A DNA stretch of 64,000 nucleotides from Helicoverpa zea (lineage: Eukaryota; Arthropoda; Insecta; Lepidoptera; Noctuidae), in NCBI RefSeq assembly GCF_022581195.2, contig NC_061465.1, positions 12,693,948 through 12,757,947 of the forward strand. The letters run 5' to 3'. Positions 34,901 to 46,900 of the stretch are shown here, one piece after another (position 1 is the stretch's first letter; each line of letters starts with the position of its first letter). Position numbers and translations under genes: made by a program. The notes under the pieces were generated by a model. It was not told the origin of the DNA. It did not search any database and was given only the letters and a program-made list of their open reading frames with translations.

Positions 34901-37900
34901 GAACTGACAATTAACTCTCGAACGCGTAAGTAGCTTGCATAATTATGTTTTCAGTGGGTCATGCGTCATGTACTACTTTTGACTGTAACTTCTCTTTGGA
35001 TCCTTTAAAAAACCAGCCAACGGTGAGTCAGATTCCCGCACGAAGGGTTCCGAACAAGGATTATTCCCAAGTTCGTCCACTAGTATTTCCCAAAGTGATC
35101 CACGACAAAAATATTACATTAAAAGTAGGTATCAAAGCGTTTCCCAATTTCCCCCAAAGAGTTATGTAAAATAATTTAGTACTTATAATCACATTACTCC
35201 ACAAAATTTAATAAATACAAATATATTTCCGGGCGCGGTCGACATTTGTGTGATGAGCATGCTTGTTAGCCGTGGTCTGGCTGTTACAATATGTATTTAT
35301 AAATTACTTTCCTGTAATGTCTGGACACATTTTCACACACGGTCGGTTAGCCCCATGGTAAGTTATTAATTAACTTGTGTTATGGGTGCTAACACAACTG
35401 ATAAACTACATATAGCTACATATATACATATTGATAAATACATATTGTAACACCCAGACCACGGCCAACAAACATGCTCATCACACACATGTCGTCCGAA
35501 CCGGGAATCGAACCCGGGACCTCAGGTTCGGCAGTCCGCCATGGTGACCATTGCGCCATCGAGGTCGTCGAGATAAATATGTATATGTCACCGTAATGCT
35601 ACTGCTCCACCTGCGTCTTAACGCGTTAAATTTTGGCATTACGCAGATGTGGCCAACGTTTTAATGTCAATTTATACTAATGGCAATATAAATAGCATTA
35701 AACGTTAAGCGATAACTCGGGTGTCGGTTTTTTCGACGCATCAAAGGGTTTTAGTGCGTAGCTTAGAGCGCTAAGTGATGTTGGCTACATTAATGCCATC
35801 TCATTGCACGCATGCAAGGACGAGTGTAGATACTTTGTTTAAGCTGTAACTGCATTTTACGAGCACGATAATGGAATGGTCAAATGAGAAAGCTTTAGTT
35901 TTTAGAATTATTTTGTGTGTCTGAGTTTATCCTCTTTAATGTGTGTTAACGCGTTACTTCATGAGGGATTAACTCTTTGCGGAATTGTACCTAAGTGTAG
36001 CCAACACGCATTTTTAATGCAATAAGTAACGTGTAGTTGGCCATTGACATTAACGTTAACGCTAACGCAGGTGGAGCAGGAGCATAAGATTACAAACATC
36101 GGTAGATTACAATCTATCTCGAGAGATTGTAAACTGTCCAATTATTGTGAACCGTAACATCTGATTGCAATTTAACGTATTATTTTTCGCTATATTATAA
36201 TCTATCAATGTAAAGCGGTCAAATTGTCAACTGGCGTAGAACGGAATGCATTTTGCGCGCTGATTGGTAGAACGTAATATATTCCTGACATATGGAGGGA
36301 ACAAATTGTAACGAAATATTTATTCTTCAAACACAAATTGAAATTGGAAAATTATAAGAAACTTTTATAAAAAAAAAAAAAAAAAACAAAACAATTAGGT
36401 AGTTTGTCTTCAAATTCAAACACAAACAAATATTTAAAAAAAATAAAAGGGAACTCCATGGGAACAGAACGGCTGGTCGTGATTGGTCGATCTTACAAAA
36501 AGACTGACCAATCAGGGAGAGCTTTCGGACAGTTGACAATTTGACAATTTCTCATCGATAGATTATAATATAGCGAAAAATAATGCGTTAAATTGCAATC
36601 AGATGTTACGGTTCACAATAATTCGACAGTTTACAATCTCCCGAGATAGATTGTAATCTAACGATGTTTGTAATCTTACGGTGACATATATCGCTCACCT
36701 AGTAGTATAATGGCACATTTACAAAAAAAGCGAAATTGGGTTTTTACGGCCTAAGTGTTTAAAAGTGTATAATTTATAAAGTGGTAAAACGGCACGGCGT
36801 TAGTTGCTAAAACCATAAAATATAAGATAAAATATAAAATGAAGTCATAACCTCGTTTCAAACGTTTGCAAAATCTTTGACCCTCGTTTCTGTAAAATAA
36901 GAAAAAAGTAGATGTGTCATTATACTGCTAGGTGAGCGAATGTAGCTATATGTAGTTTATCAGTTGTGTTAGCACCCATAACTCAAGTTAATAACTTACC
37001 ATGGGGCTAACCGACCGTGTGTGAAAAGGTGTCCCGACATTATTATCATGAATGATGAAGTAGTAGGCAGTGTGATATTGTAAAAAAGCTTTTTTCATGT
37101 CCATATATTTGGGATACATTTTGCTATCGAACTATTACTGAGGTCTAGTCAGTTTTAGAATATTTACATTTCCTTCTAGTCCTAATATCCTACTATCCCA
37201 CTAATATTACAAATGTGATAGTTTGTGAGAATGTATGCATGTATGTTTGTTATTCTTTCACGCAAAAACGGCTGGCCCGATTAGGTTGAAATTAGGTACC
37301 TATATAGATAAGTGATACCCTGGATTAAAACATAGGCTACTTTTTACACCACGCGGGCGAAGCCGTGAGCGGAAGCTAGTATTCTATATGTATGTGAGGA
37401 ATAATTGAAATACAAAAAATTGCACAATCCTTATGAAGAATAGAAAAGGTCTTTATTTGCTTAGAATGCAGGTACATGCGTCCCTTGGCATGTAAAACAA
37501 AATATACATACTACATATATTATTATATACAATATATAAAAGAAAGTGAAAGATACTTTACTCATACATAACTCAAGAATGGCTGAATGTTTTTATTTCC
37601 CAATGTTCCCCACTTAAAAAAGCATCGAATTTCTACAGTATTCCTTAACATCTTGCCTGGGTACGTTCATTATAAAATACATATTCATGCATCGTATGTG
37701 TTTATTCTTTTAAACGCATATACGATGAAACATTGAGAAGAGCTTGAACATTAAATATCGATGGTTATTTTCAATAAACTATAATACTAGGAAATAATAA
37801 TAGAATTAGAACTAGATGCATAAGCTACTAACCTTAGCTGAATAATGATCAAGTTATTCGCTGAACCCATAAGCCACGCACACCTTTCCATGCACTCCGT

Positions 37901-40900
37901 CGTCCGCGCGCAATGCACTCGTGGACGACGAGCCTGGATTGCGATTGCTGTGCGGACAATAGGAGATGATACCGTCACTATGTATGGACTGACTGCCTCG
38001 TTGGTCTAGTGGTCGCAAGCGCTTCTGCTGTGTCTCGGCTTCGATTCCCGGGTCGGGCCGAAATCGCTTTGTTGGTTTTCTTAAACTTTCACAAAGCAGC
38101 CCGTAGTCTGGAAGTTGGTGATGAGTCACCCGTGCATCGGAGAGCACGTTAATGTCGGTCCTGCGCCTGATCTCTCTCCGGTCGTGGCGGATTGCCGTCC
38201 TATCGGGTTTTGAGAGTGAAGGAATAGGGAGTGCACCTGTGTCTGCGCAAATGCTCATGCATTATAATATGTCTTGCGCAGCTGGCTGATCTCCTTAGGG
38301 TGCGTCCACATCTGGCGAATGCGCAGCACGCGAGCCGATCGCGAGCTGTCCGCGAGCTGCGCGCGTGCAGTCACTGCAATAGTTCGGTGCGCCTCTTTAG
38401 CGCAACTCACGCAAGGCTCGTATAGAGCGCGCGAGCGGCGCGCGATCTGCGCGCAATCAGTTCTCGCCCTTACAGTTCCGTATATTGGCTCAGTACTATC
38501 GAAGATGGCAGACGTCGCGCGCCGCCTGCGCGCCGCTCGCGTGCGGCGCTTAGGTCGCGCGCGAGCTGCGCGCGGGCGGCGCAGAAGCGGCGCACGAACA
38601 AAAATGCACGCGCGCAGCTCGCGGACAGCTCGCGATCGGCTCGCGTGCTGCGCATTCGCGGCGCATTCGCCAGATGTGGACGCACCCTTAAATGACAACA
38701 GCCGCCGTGGCCTAAATCGGCCGTGGACGCCATTATGTATGGACTACTGTCACAAGAGCCGCAGATCTTTTTTTACACAAAAATTGCCGTTTTTGTTGTT
38801 AAATAGATAGCGGATCGTGTTTATAGCGTATTCCGAACCATGATTATTGCGAATAAACAGCAGAACTGAAGCAAGTTTTAGGGGAAACTATATTGTTCGT
38901 GGGTTTTTAGTGACACTACTTCCAAGTAAGCCTAACAGAGTGCTGTGTGTAATGAATACAATAATGAAGCTGGAGAGGCGTAAACAATAGCTGCGTGAGC
39001 TTCCGGCGCGCGCGCCGCCGCAATACCTAATGAGCAGCACAGCGAGCACCATCCTTCTGCGTTTTCTTGGAGCTACTAACGTTTTCCTCACGTTTCGATG
39101 ATGTCCTAAACGTTAATTAGTGTCAACCAAGATGACCAGGTACAAGCAGAGCTCGGACGTTCCCTTTGGTCATCCTAGCATACATGTCCGCCGTGTTTCT
39201 TTCACTTACATTTGTTCAGAGCACGTTTGGTCGCGAGTGTCGTCAGCTGGCTAGTGGCGGCTGTGGCGACCGGCTCACTGCGATTGCGCTCAAAAACGTG
39301 TTATCTCGCGCCCTACCGTGGCCCTACCAGATGTCAGATGTGCATCGCATCGGTTATATACGCTTGTATAATATTTTGGCTGAAATGAGCATGATTTATA
39401 TTTGGTTCCTAAATATCAATTAACATATCAATATATTTTAATTCGTTTTGGAAACAGTTTTTTCTTTGTTGCTTATTATTATCTAACCTAACCTAACCTA
39501 TCTGGTCGGCAAGGCAAGCGTGATTCGTTGTAGCTTTGCAAAATCATTACGTCGTCAAGCGAAGTCAACCAAATATTTATTATTATACTTACTCAGTTTT
39601 CAATATTTGCTGATATACAGAAACGCGTCATCTGTGATCAAGTTTCTAGCTATCACGGTTCGTGAAATATGCCTAGTGACGGATATGGTCTCGTTTTAGC
39701 TTTTGGGCGCGGAATCCTCGCAAGTATCATATCAATCAGGCCAGCCGAAGTTGTAAAGAATGACGCCGACCCCTAATTATGTATTTACAATTACAATGTA
39801 TGTAAGGATAGGAGCACGACGTTGATGATTGTAGAAAAGTGTCTGAAGCAACATACTCAAACTATTGATGGATGGAAGTAATGCTGACGTGAATTTCGAA
39901 ACCACTGAAGTTATTTCATACAATTAGAAATCGTACGGATTTTTATTTGACTTATTCATCCGTGCCTTGTACAACTTGTGTCTATGTTAATGATCAACCA
40001 ACGGTATTTAAAACGTGCATTTTCGGGCTCGTGTAATGCTGATAAGTGTGGACGAAACCTCCGAGCGTTGATGATATTTTGGGCAAGACGTAACGCGATG
40101 TGGACGGGAGTTAGTGAACCGCTCGGAGGTCACGGCGGCGCGGTGACGTAGGAGGGTGGTCGCCGGAGGGCGGGGGGCGCATCCCGCGGAGGCTGCGCGC
40201 CGGAGCCCGCCAGTCGACCGCCGGCGGGCGCGAGCCGCGTCTGCGATGTTCCAGTGTATCGTGCAGCCGCGCCACGACTGGGGCCCGCCCGACCTCGCCA
40301 ATGCCTTCCCCGGTACGACGCGCTGCCGATACCATCTATTCATGGCTGCTAAAACGCTCCTCTTATAAACACATTTAACGTGTTTTGATGACTGTGCTTC
40401 CTGGAAATAAATAACTTGTTGTCTTTGCCGGAGCGGCGAAGCTCGGCGCGGCCTCATGTGAAACTGTTATTGTTGCCGTGCATTGTGTTACTTGCGTGAG
40501 AACACGCCGCTAGCTTCACTTCTATAGTATTGAGATTATTTTATACATACCTGTATCATTTACTGCAGTAGAGGTTGGACCCTTTAAAACCAATACAAAG
40601 GGCATCTTAAACACGGGCAGGTAGCTGTTTATGATAAAGCGGAATATTCCGAAGGGTTTCATGAAAATTGATACTTGGTTCACAAAGCTGCATAATAATA
40701 TGGAGTGCGTAATGCAGCCGGCGGCGGTGCAGCGAGGGGCCGGCGGGACCCCTCGCGCTCGCCCTCGCCGCCAGCGTGCCCTGTGTGCGTGCACTGCACA
40801 CTGCATGTATGCGCCGCTGTGTCCGGCTCGCGCGGACTGCGCTGCGACCCTTTGTTGTCCCATACCCGCTCCGCACAGACCCAGACACCCGAGCGGGCTG

Positions 40901-43900
40901 CCTCTACTTTACTGATTAGATACGCGCAACAGTTATTTATAAATAAACTACTCAGTAAATGCTGTCGTGTTTACACTCTGCCTGTCAATCATAACATTCA
41001 TCACTCACTCTCCCTTGTAACTAATTTGCAACAATATTTTGAGTACATTAGTGCCACTTTAGCAGATCGGTTGTTTTTTCGCGATATGAATATGAATGCA
41101 AGCTTAAAGGAAATGCTGTCAAACAGAGGACAGAAGTTATCGATGTACCTACTCAAGTAATGCCTGCCTATGCTTGGTATGCACACTTACTCTGAAAATA
41201 TTAATAGTTGTGTTTATCTTTAGTTCTGGAATTGCGAATAAGAGCAACGACCGCCTCCCACACCAAAATCTTAGTTCCCATAAAAAATTACAAAAATATG
41301 CGTGGCGTTAGGGTACCGTGCAACGGTTGCAGTTACCTACAGCTCGCAGCGGAGTAGCCGGCTAGACAAAACGTCAATACCAGAATACCTATTATCCCTC
41401 GAAATACATTACCTATACTCCTTGTTCATACATACGGCGTAATGTTAATCCAAGTTAAAACCGATTAAAATGTATGGTTAATCCTTTAATATTCCTTGCT
41501 GTAACTTTAATCAGTTTTTGTTGTGGGGTATACAGTTGCTTCGTAATTGTCACCAGCTGCGATTGGTTGCTACCAATTGCTTCCCTTGTGGTTTTGGAAA
41601 TAATCTACAACTGAAAGTGACAGTGACAAAACTTTAGCAGTATGAATGGAATAAATGTTATGAGCGCTAGGGCCAGGCGACGCGCAGGAACTGCACTCGG
41701 CTCCTGTGAGAAATAGACAAGGGTTGTCGCACCATAACGGCCGGGTGCGACGTAAGATGCGAGCTCAAAGTGTGAGAGAATTGATCAGGTATGCGAGTTG
41801 GAATGTAGGAAGGATGACTGGAAGAGGAAGAGAGATCTAATATAGTCTGTGAATGATGGCGGTGTTTATTTTGTCATCGATTTCCTTATTTATAGTAGTG
41901 TAACATATTAGAGACGCGACTCGTGTTGCAGACATCCGGCTGCAGCTGGCGGAGCAGACGCGCGTGCTGGAGGCGCGCGCCGAGGCCACGGCGGGCGTGG
42001 CGGGCGAGCTGCACGACTACTGCCGCCGCCGCGCCGACCTCGAGCACGAGTACGCGCGCGCGCTCGACAAGCTGGCGCGCGCCGCCACCCAGCGCCACAA
42101 GGACCAGAAGCACAAGTCAGTATCCGCCGTCCACACACGGCATGGGGCCATGTCCCGCCCGGCTCATGCACTAGTGGTCTCTGCAGGCGCGAGCAGTGGG
42201 CGCTGACGGGTGCGTACGCGTGCTGGCAGGCGGCGCTGGACAGCACGCGCGCGCTGTCGCGCGACCACGCGGCGCTGGGCGAGCTGTACGGCGGGCCGCT
42301 GGCCGCGCGCCTGCAGCGCTGCGCCGAGGACGCGCTGCGCCTGCACCGCAAGTGCCGCGACATCGTGGCGGAGCGGCACGAGGAGGTGGGCGCGGCGCTG
42401 GCCGAGGCGGCGGCGGCCGGCAAGGCGCACGCGGCCGCCGCCGCCGACTGGCGCGCCGCCGCTCTCAAGCTGCGCCACGCCTACGACCAGCGCCAGCGCG
42501 TGGCCGCCGCCGACCCGCCGCGAAACAAGAAGCTCAAGGCACTCGACAAGGAGCTCGAGAAGGTTAATCTTCACTGATTTCACACAGTTTTTATTCATTC
42601 TTACTGTTATCGACTTACTCTGTTATTATGACGTACGCAATTGCATGTATCGTAATAATTTCGTATTGGGAAGAGTAAAGGCAAACACGGCACGTGATCG
42701 CAGAGGCGGTCGCGGCACAGCGAGGCGCGAGTGCGGGCGCTGCGGGCGCGCGCCGACTACGTGCTGAGCCTGGAGGCCGCCAACGCCACGCTGCAGCGCT
42801 ACTACCTGGACGACATCGCCGACATCATCCTGTGCATGGAGGTGGGCTTCGAGGCGGGCGTGGGGCGCTGCGTGCGCACGGCGGGCGCCGCGGAGAGTGC
42901 ACGTGCTGCCGCCGCCGAGGCCGCCGCCGGCGCGCTGCGGGCCGCGGCCGACGCGCTGGACGCGCTGGGCGACCGCCAGCGCCTGCTGGACGCGCACGCC
43001 GCCGCCTTCGCGCTGCCGCGCCCGCTGCCCTACCAGGGCGCCGCGCCCGCCGTGCAGGACGCCGAGCTGCGCGACCTGCTGGCCGACGCCGCCACCGAGG
43101 ACGCGGCGCCCGACGCGCTGGCGCAGGAGCTGCAGGCGCGGCTGGCGCAGCTCGACGCCAGCGCGCGGCAGCTGCGCGCCGAGTGCCAGGAGAACGCCAA
43201 GACGCTCGACGCCGCCGAGGCCGAGCTCGTCAAGCAGGTGCGCCGACCTCTACCATACTATGGTTTGGTTAATTCCTTAGTGACATCCCATAATTGACTC
43301 GCGTTTGCGAGATCGATACTATCAACAGGGATGATACGAGGGCTCACTCCCGGTCTCAGAATCAGGGATCAGGTCTCCGGATCTATCACACTAAGATTTT
43401 TTTGTTAAAATGAGGCCTGTCTAGATGCAAACGTGTGAGTCGCGTTCGGTCGGGCGTGACAGAGTGTGGTGTGCGGCAGATGGAGGGCAGCGACGCGCAG
43501 TGGGACGTGAGCGGGCTGTTCGGCGCGGGCGGCGGCGTCGTGCCGCCTGGAGCGTCCGCGCCGCCCGACGAGCAGGAGGACTACTACCTGGGCAAGTTCC
43601 GCGCCTACGCCGCCAGCGCCGGGCGGCTGGCGCGGCTGGACAGCAAGGCGCTGGCGGCGCGGCGGCTGGCGGCGCCGGGCGCGGCGCCGGCGGCCCCGGC
43701 GTCGCCGCCGCGGCGCGGCGCGCGGCTGCGGCGCGGGCAGTTCGCGGCGCCGCTGGAGCTGCGGCTGCCGGTGGTGCTGACGTCGTGCGTGCGCGTGATC
43801 GCGCGGTTCGGGCTGCGGCACCAGGGCGTGTTCCGCGTGTCGGGCTCGCAGCTGGAGATGCAGGCGCTGCGGGCCGCCTTCGAGCGCGGCGAGGACCCGC

Positions 43901-46900
43901 TGGCCGACGTGCGCGACGCCAGCGACATCAACACCGTCTGCGGCCTGCTCAAGCTCTACCTGCGCGAGGTACCGCACTACTTGCAGTCAGGGTTTTCTCT
44001 CCTTTTTCTACCACCGGGTGGCGCCACGTATGCCGGACGCATACGCAGTCCAAACAGCTGTCAAATAGTATGGAATTGTAGGGTCCGAACTTATTGCTTA
44101 TTGGAATTCTGTTATACTGGAAGTGTTATTGATTGTATTATGGACTACGGTCAGAATAAGGTTTCCGAACTAAAAATTGAGCTCAGAAAGAGGGTGCAAA
44201 AGTCACTGGTACTAAGGAAAAGCTCGTTGAAAAATTTGTTAACACAATATGATTTCGTTTTTTATTTACTCAACCGCAATTGTAAAACATTAATAAACTG
44301 CTTTAATTATAAAATAAAAATCACTAAAATCGTTCACTTTTCACAGTAAAGATAAGCACTTCGACAGTTACCTGGACCTGACGACTCGGTGCTGCCACCT
44401 CGTGGACGCCATTTTAGAAAACCCTCATTATCTATAAAATCTACTCTCGAATTAAGTACTGTCTCCTTATCAGACAACTTTTGAAAAGTGTTATCGCCAT
44501 GTCTGTCGGTCGGTCCGCCCCTAAAAACGGAACCAAAATGACCAGCAAAAAGCCAACAAACATAAACAATGTACAGTAGTGATGTAATGACCCTCGAGCT
44601 AGTGGATATGTGGCGGTGTGCAGGTGCGGCCGCCGCTGCTGCCGCCGCAGCTGCAGGAGCGGCTGCTGCGCGTGGCGGCGCTGCCGGACGACGCGGCCTT
44701 CGTGCGGCGCATGCGCGACACGCTGGCCGCGCTGCCGCCGCCCGCGCTCATAGTGCTGCGCTACCTCTTCGCCTTCCTCGCGCAGTCAGTGCGATCATAT
44801 ACTACCTCACGAGAGCTTGATATCTAATCCACATTTGTACTATGCTATTTAAGAAAGATAAAACATTTTTTAGTTTAAAGCTTCCGTTACTACTGGACTG
44901 AATTTTTTTAATTCTATTCCCGAGTATCTATTACTGTTTCAGCCTTTATATCGTCCCACTGCTTGGCACAATCCTCCTCTCACACGGAGAAGGATTGAGC
45001 ATTGATCACCACGCTTGCTCAATGCGGGTTGGTGATTTCAGACTATATGTATATGTACTCCAGGTTTCCTCAAGATGTTTTCCTTCATCTTTTTATTAGT
45101 CATCGGTGTCCAAGTTGCATTGGTACTTGCCTGAACTGGAATCGAACCCACACTTTCATACTCGAGAGGTCGGTCCTTTATCCACTAAGGCCACCACGAC
45201 TTCCCCCGACTTCCCGAGTATCATCGGCTATATTGTGTTCGGTTATGAGCAATCACGAGACGTGTTGCAGCCTGGCGGAGCACAGCGCGGAGAACATGAT
45301 GGACGCGTGGAACCTCGCCATCTGCCTCGGGCCCACGCTGCTGGCGGCGTGGGGCGAGGGCGGCGCGCAGGTGGCGGCGCAGAACCTCGTCAACGAGCTC
45401 GTCAAGCGCTGCATCCTGCACCACGCGCAGCTCTTCCCGCAGGACCTCGCGCCCGACGCGCTCTACGTGCGCGAGTGCGACGCCGCCGCGGTGCCGGACC
45501 CCGCGCCCGACCCGGCCCCCGCCGCACCCGCGCCCGACGACCTGTCGCTCTACGACATCGACGACGACACCGGTGCGTGCCACTCGTTCGCATCAATACT
45601 TTTGTAACACTTGCATTTCAACTTTATTATTCACTCATTATTCGCTTTTTTACTGCAAATAACTTTTTATGAAACTATAGTTCGGCCATTCAGAGAATGC
45701 GTTCCTGACACGTCGCGATTGAACGATACTAACAGCGATTTACTTGCGTTGCAGTTACGATAAAAATATTTTTGCTGGTTGTTTACCGTTTTAACAATTG
45801 AGGAGCATTAAAACAACATTATTATATCAATAATCAATGAATGTAGTTACGTCGTCAGTTCAATCGCGACGTGTCAGGAACGCATTCTCTGAATGGCCGA
45901 ACTATAGTAGAACATAAGTTGAAAAGTAGCGAGGTGAGCGCGCGAGTACAGCGGCTTGTTGTTGCAGACGACGTCAGCGACTCGGACGGCGACAGCGGCG
46001 ACTGGGCGCCGCGCGAGCCCGACCTGCCGTGAGTCACCCCTTGTCTACTGACGGCCACTTCCCGCGCCTCTACCAAAACTAACTCATATTCCGACGTATT
46101 GGCCAAGTTCCATCAAAATCCATTCAGTAGTGTTAGCACGAAAGATATTCATCCCCGCATATGTACCTACATAAATCCTTAAATACAAAGTTTCGCATGT
46201 AATATTAGTAGAACAGGGCTCTGTCAAAAGTGAAAGTAAACAGTTTCCAATAGGTATGAAGCGTGAGGCGGTGAGGCTAGTGCAATACATTGTAATGGTT
46301 TGCGTTCCGCTCGACAGCTCGGCGGCGCCGGGCGGCGACAGCGCGGCCGGGCCGGCGCCGGGACTAGTGCAGGTGGGCAGGGGGGGCATGATTTCAATTA
46401 TTTGTCTAATTAAATTATTTACTAAAACAAAGAACAACATTTGTTTGCATGATGTTCTGAAATGGTATTAGCTTTCACTATGTAACATAAGACTAGTACT
46501 AGGCAAGTAGTGCATGCGCCTGCGCATCCTTGCAGCTTTGTGGCAAAACATTCTGAATCGTCATGGAATGTTTTAATAGTATGCGAGGACTAATGAAATA
46601 AAAATATGAATAATGAAAATAATTATAATGAAAATATGGATCAAAAACTGGACTTCAACGTCTAAAATCGCAGATAACATTCACTATCAGATAACTAGCT
46701 ATCACCGTGTTGGTAACCAGTGGAGCGCAGCCTTATACAGGATTGCATTTTGAACAGGGGCACGATTCCGCTATTTTACTTAAACGACATACGATTCACA
46801 TCCGACTGAGATCCAATCCCAACTCAATTACGATTGAAGCGTATGTGGCATTCCGCTATTTTTTCTTTTTACCCACGACGGAACGGAGCAGGTATATGCG

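Noticed and set aside
37995..38075. possible tRNA gene
   Set aside because: A/B-box-like motifs are present but no cloverleaf with a clear anticodon arm. The downstream SINE body shows it is a tRNA-derived SINE head. The same applies to 13264, 35500, 45140 and 51624.
38255..38810. open frames of 147-178 codons on both strands
   Set aside because: They lie inside a palindromic GC-rich MITE, so both arms create mirrored frames.
43425..44081. 218-codon frame overlapping srGAP exon 5
   Set aside because: Alternative frame of a GC-rich RhoGAP exon with no domain.
45002..45607. 201-codon frame joining SINE sequence to srGAP exon 7
   Set aside because: The exon acceptor at 45270 and the phase from exon 6 explain the coding part. 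The upstream part is a reversed SINE.
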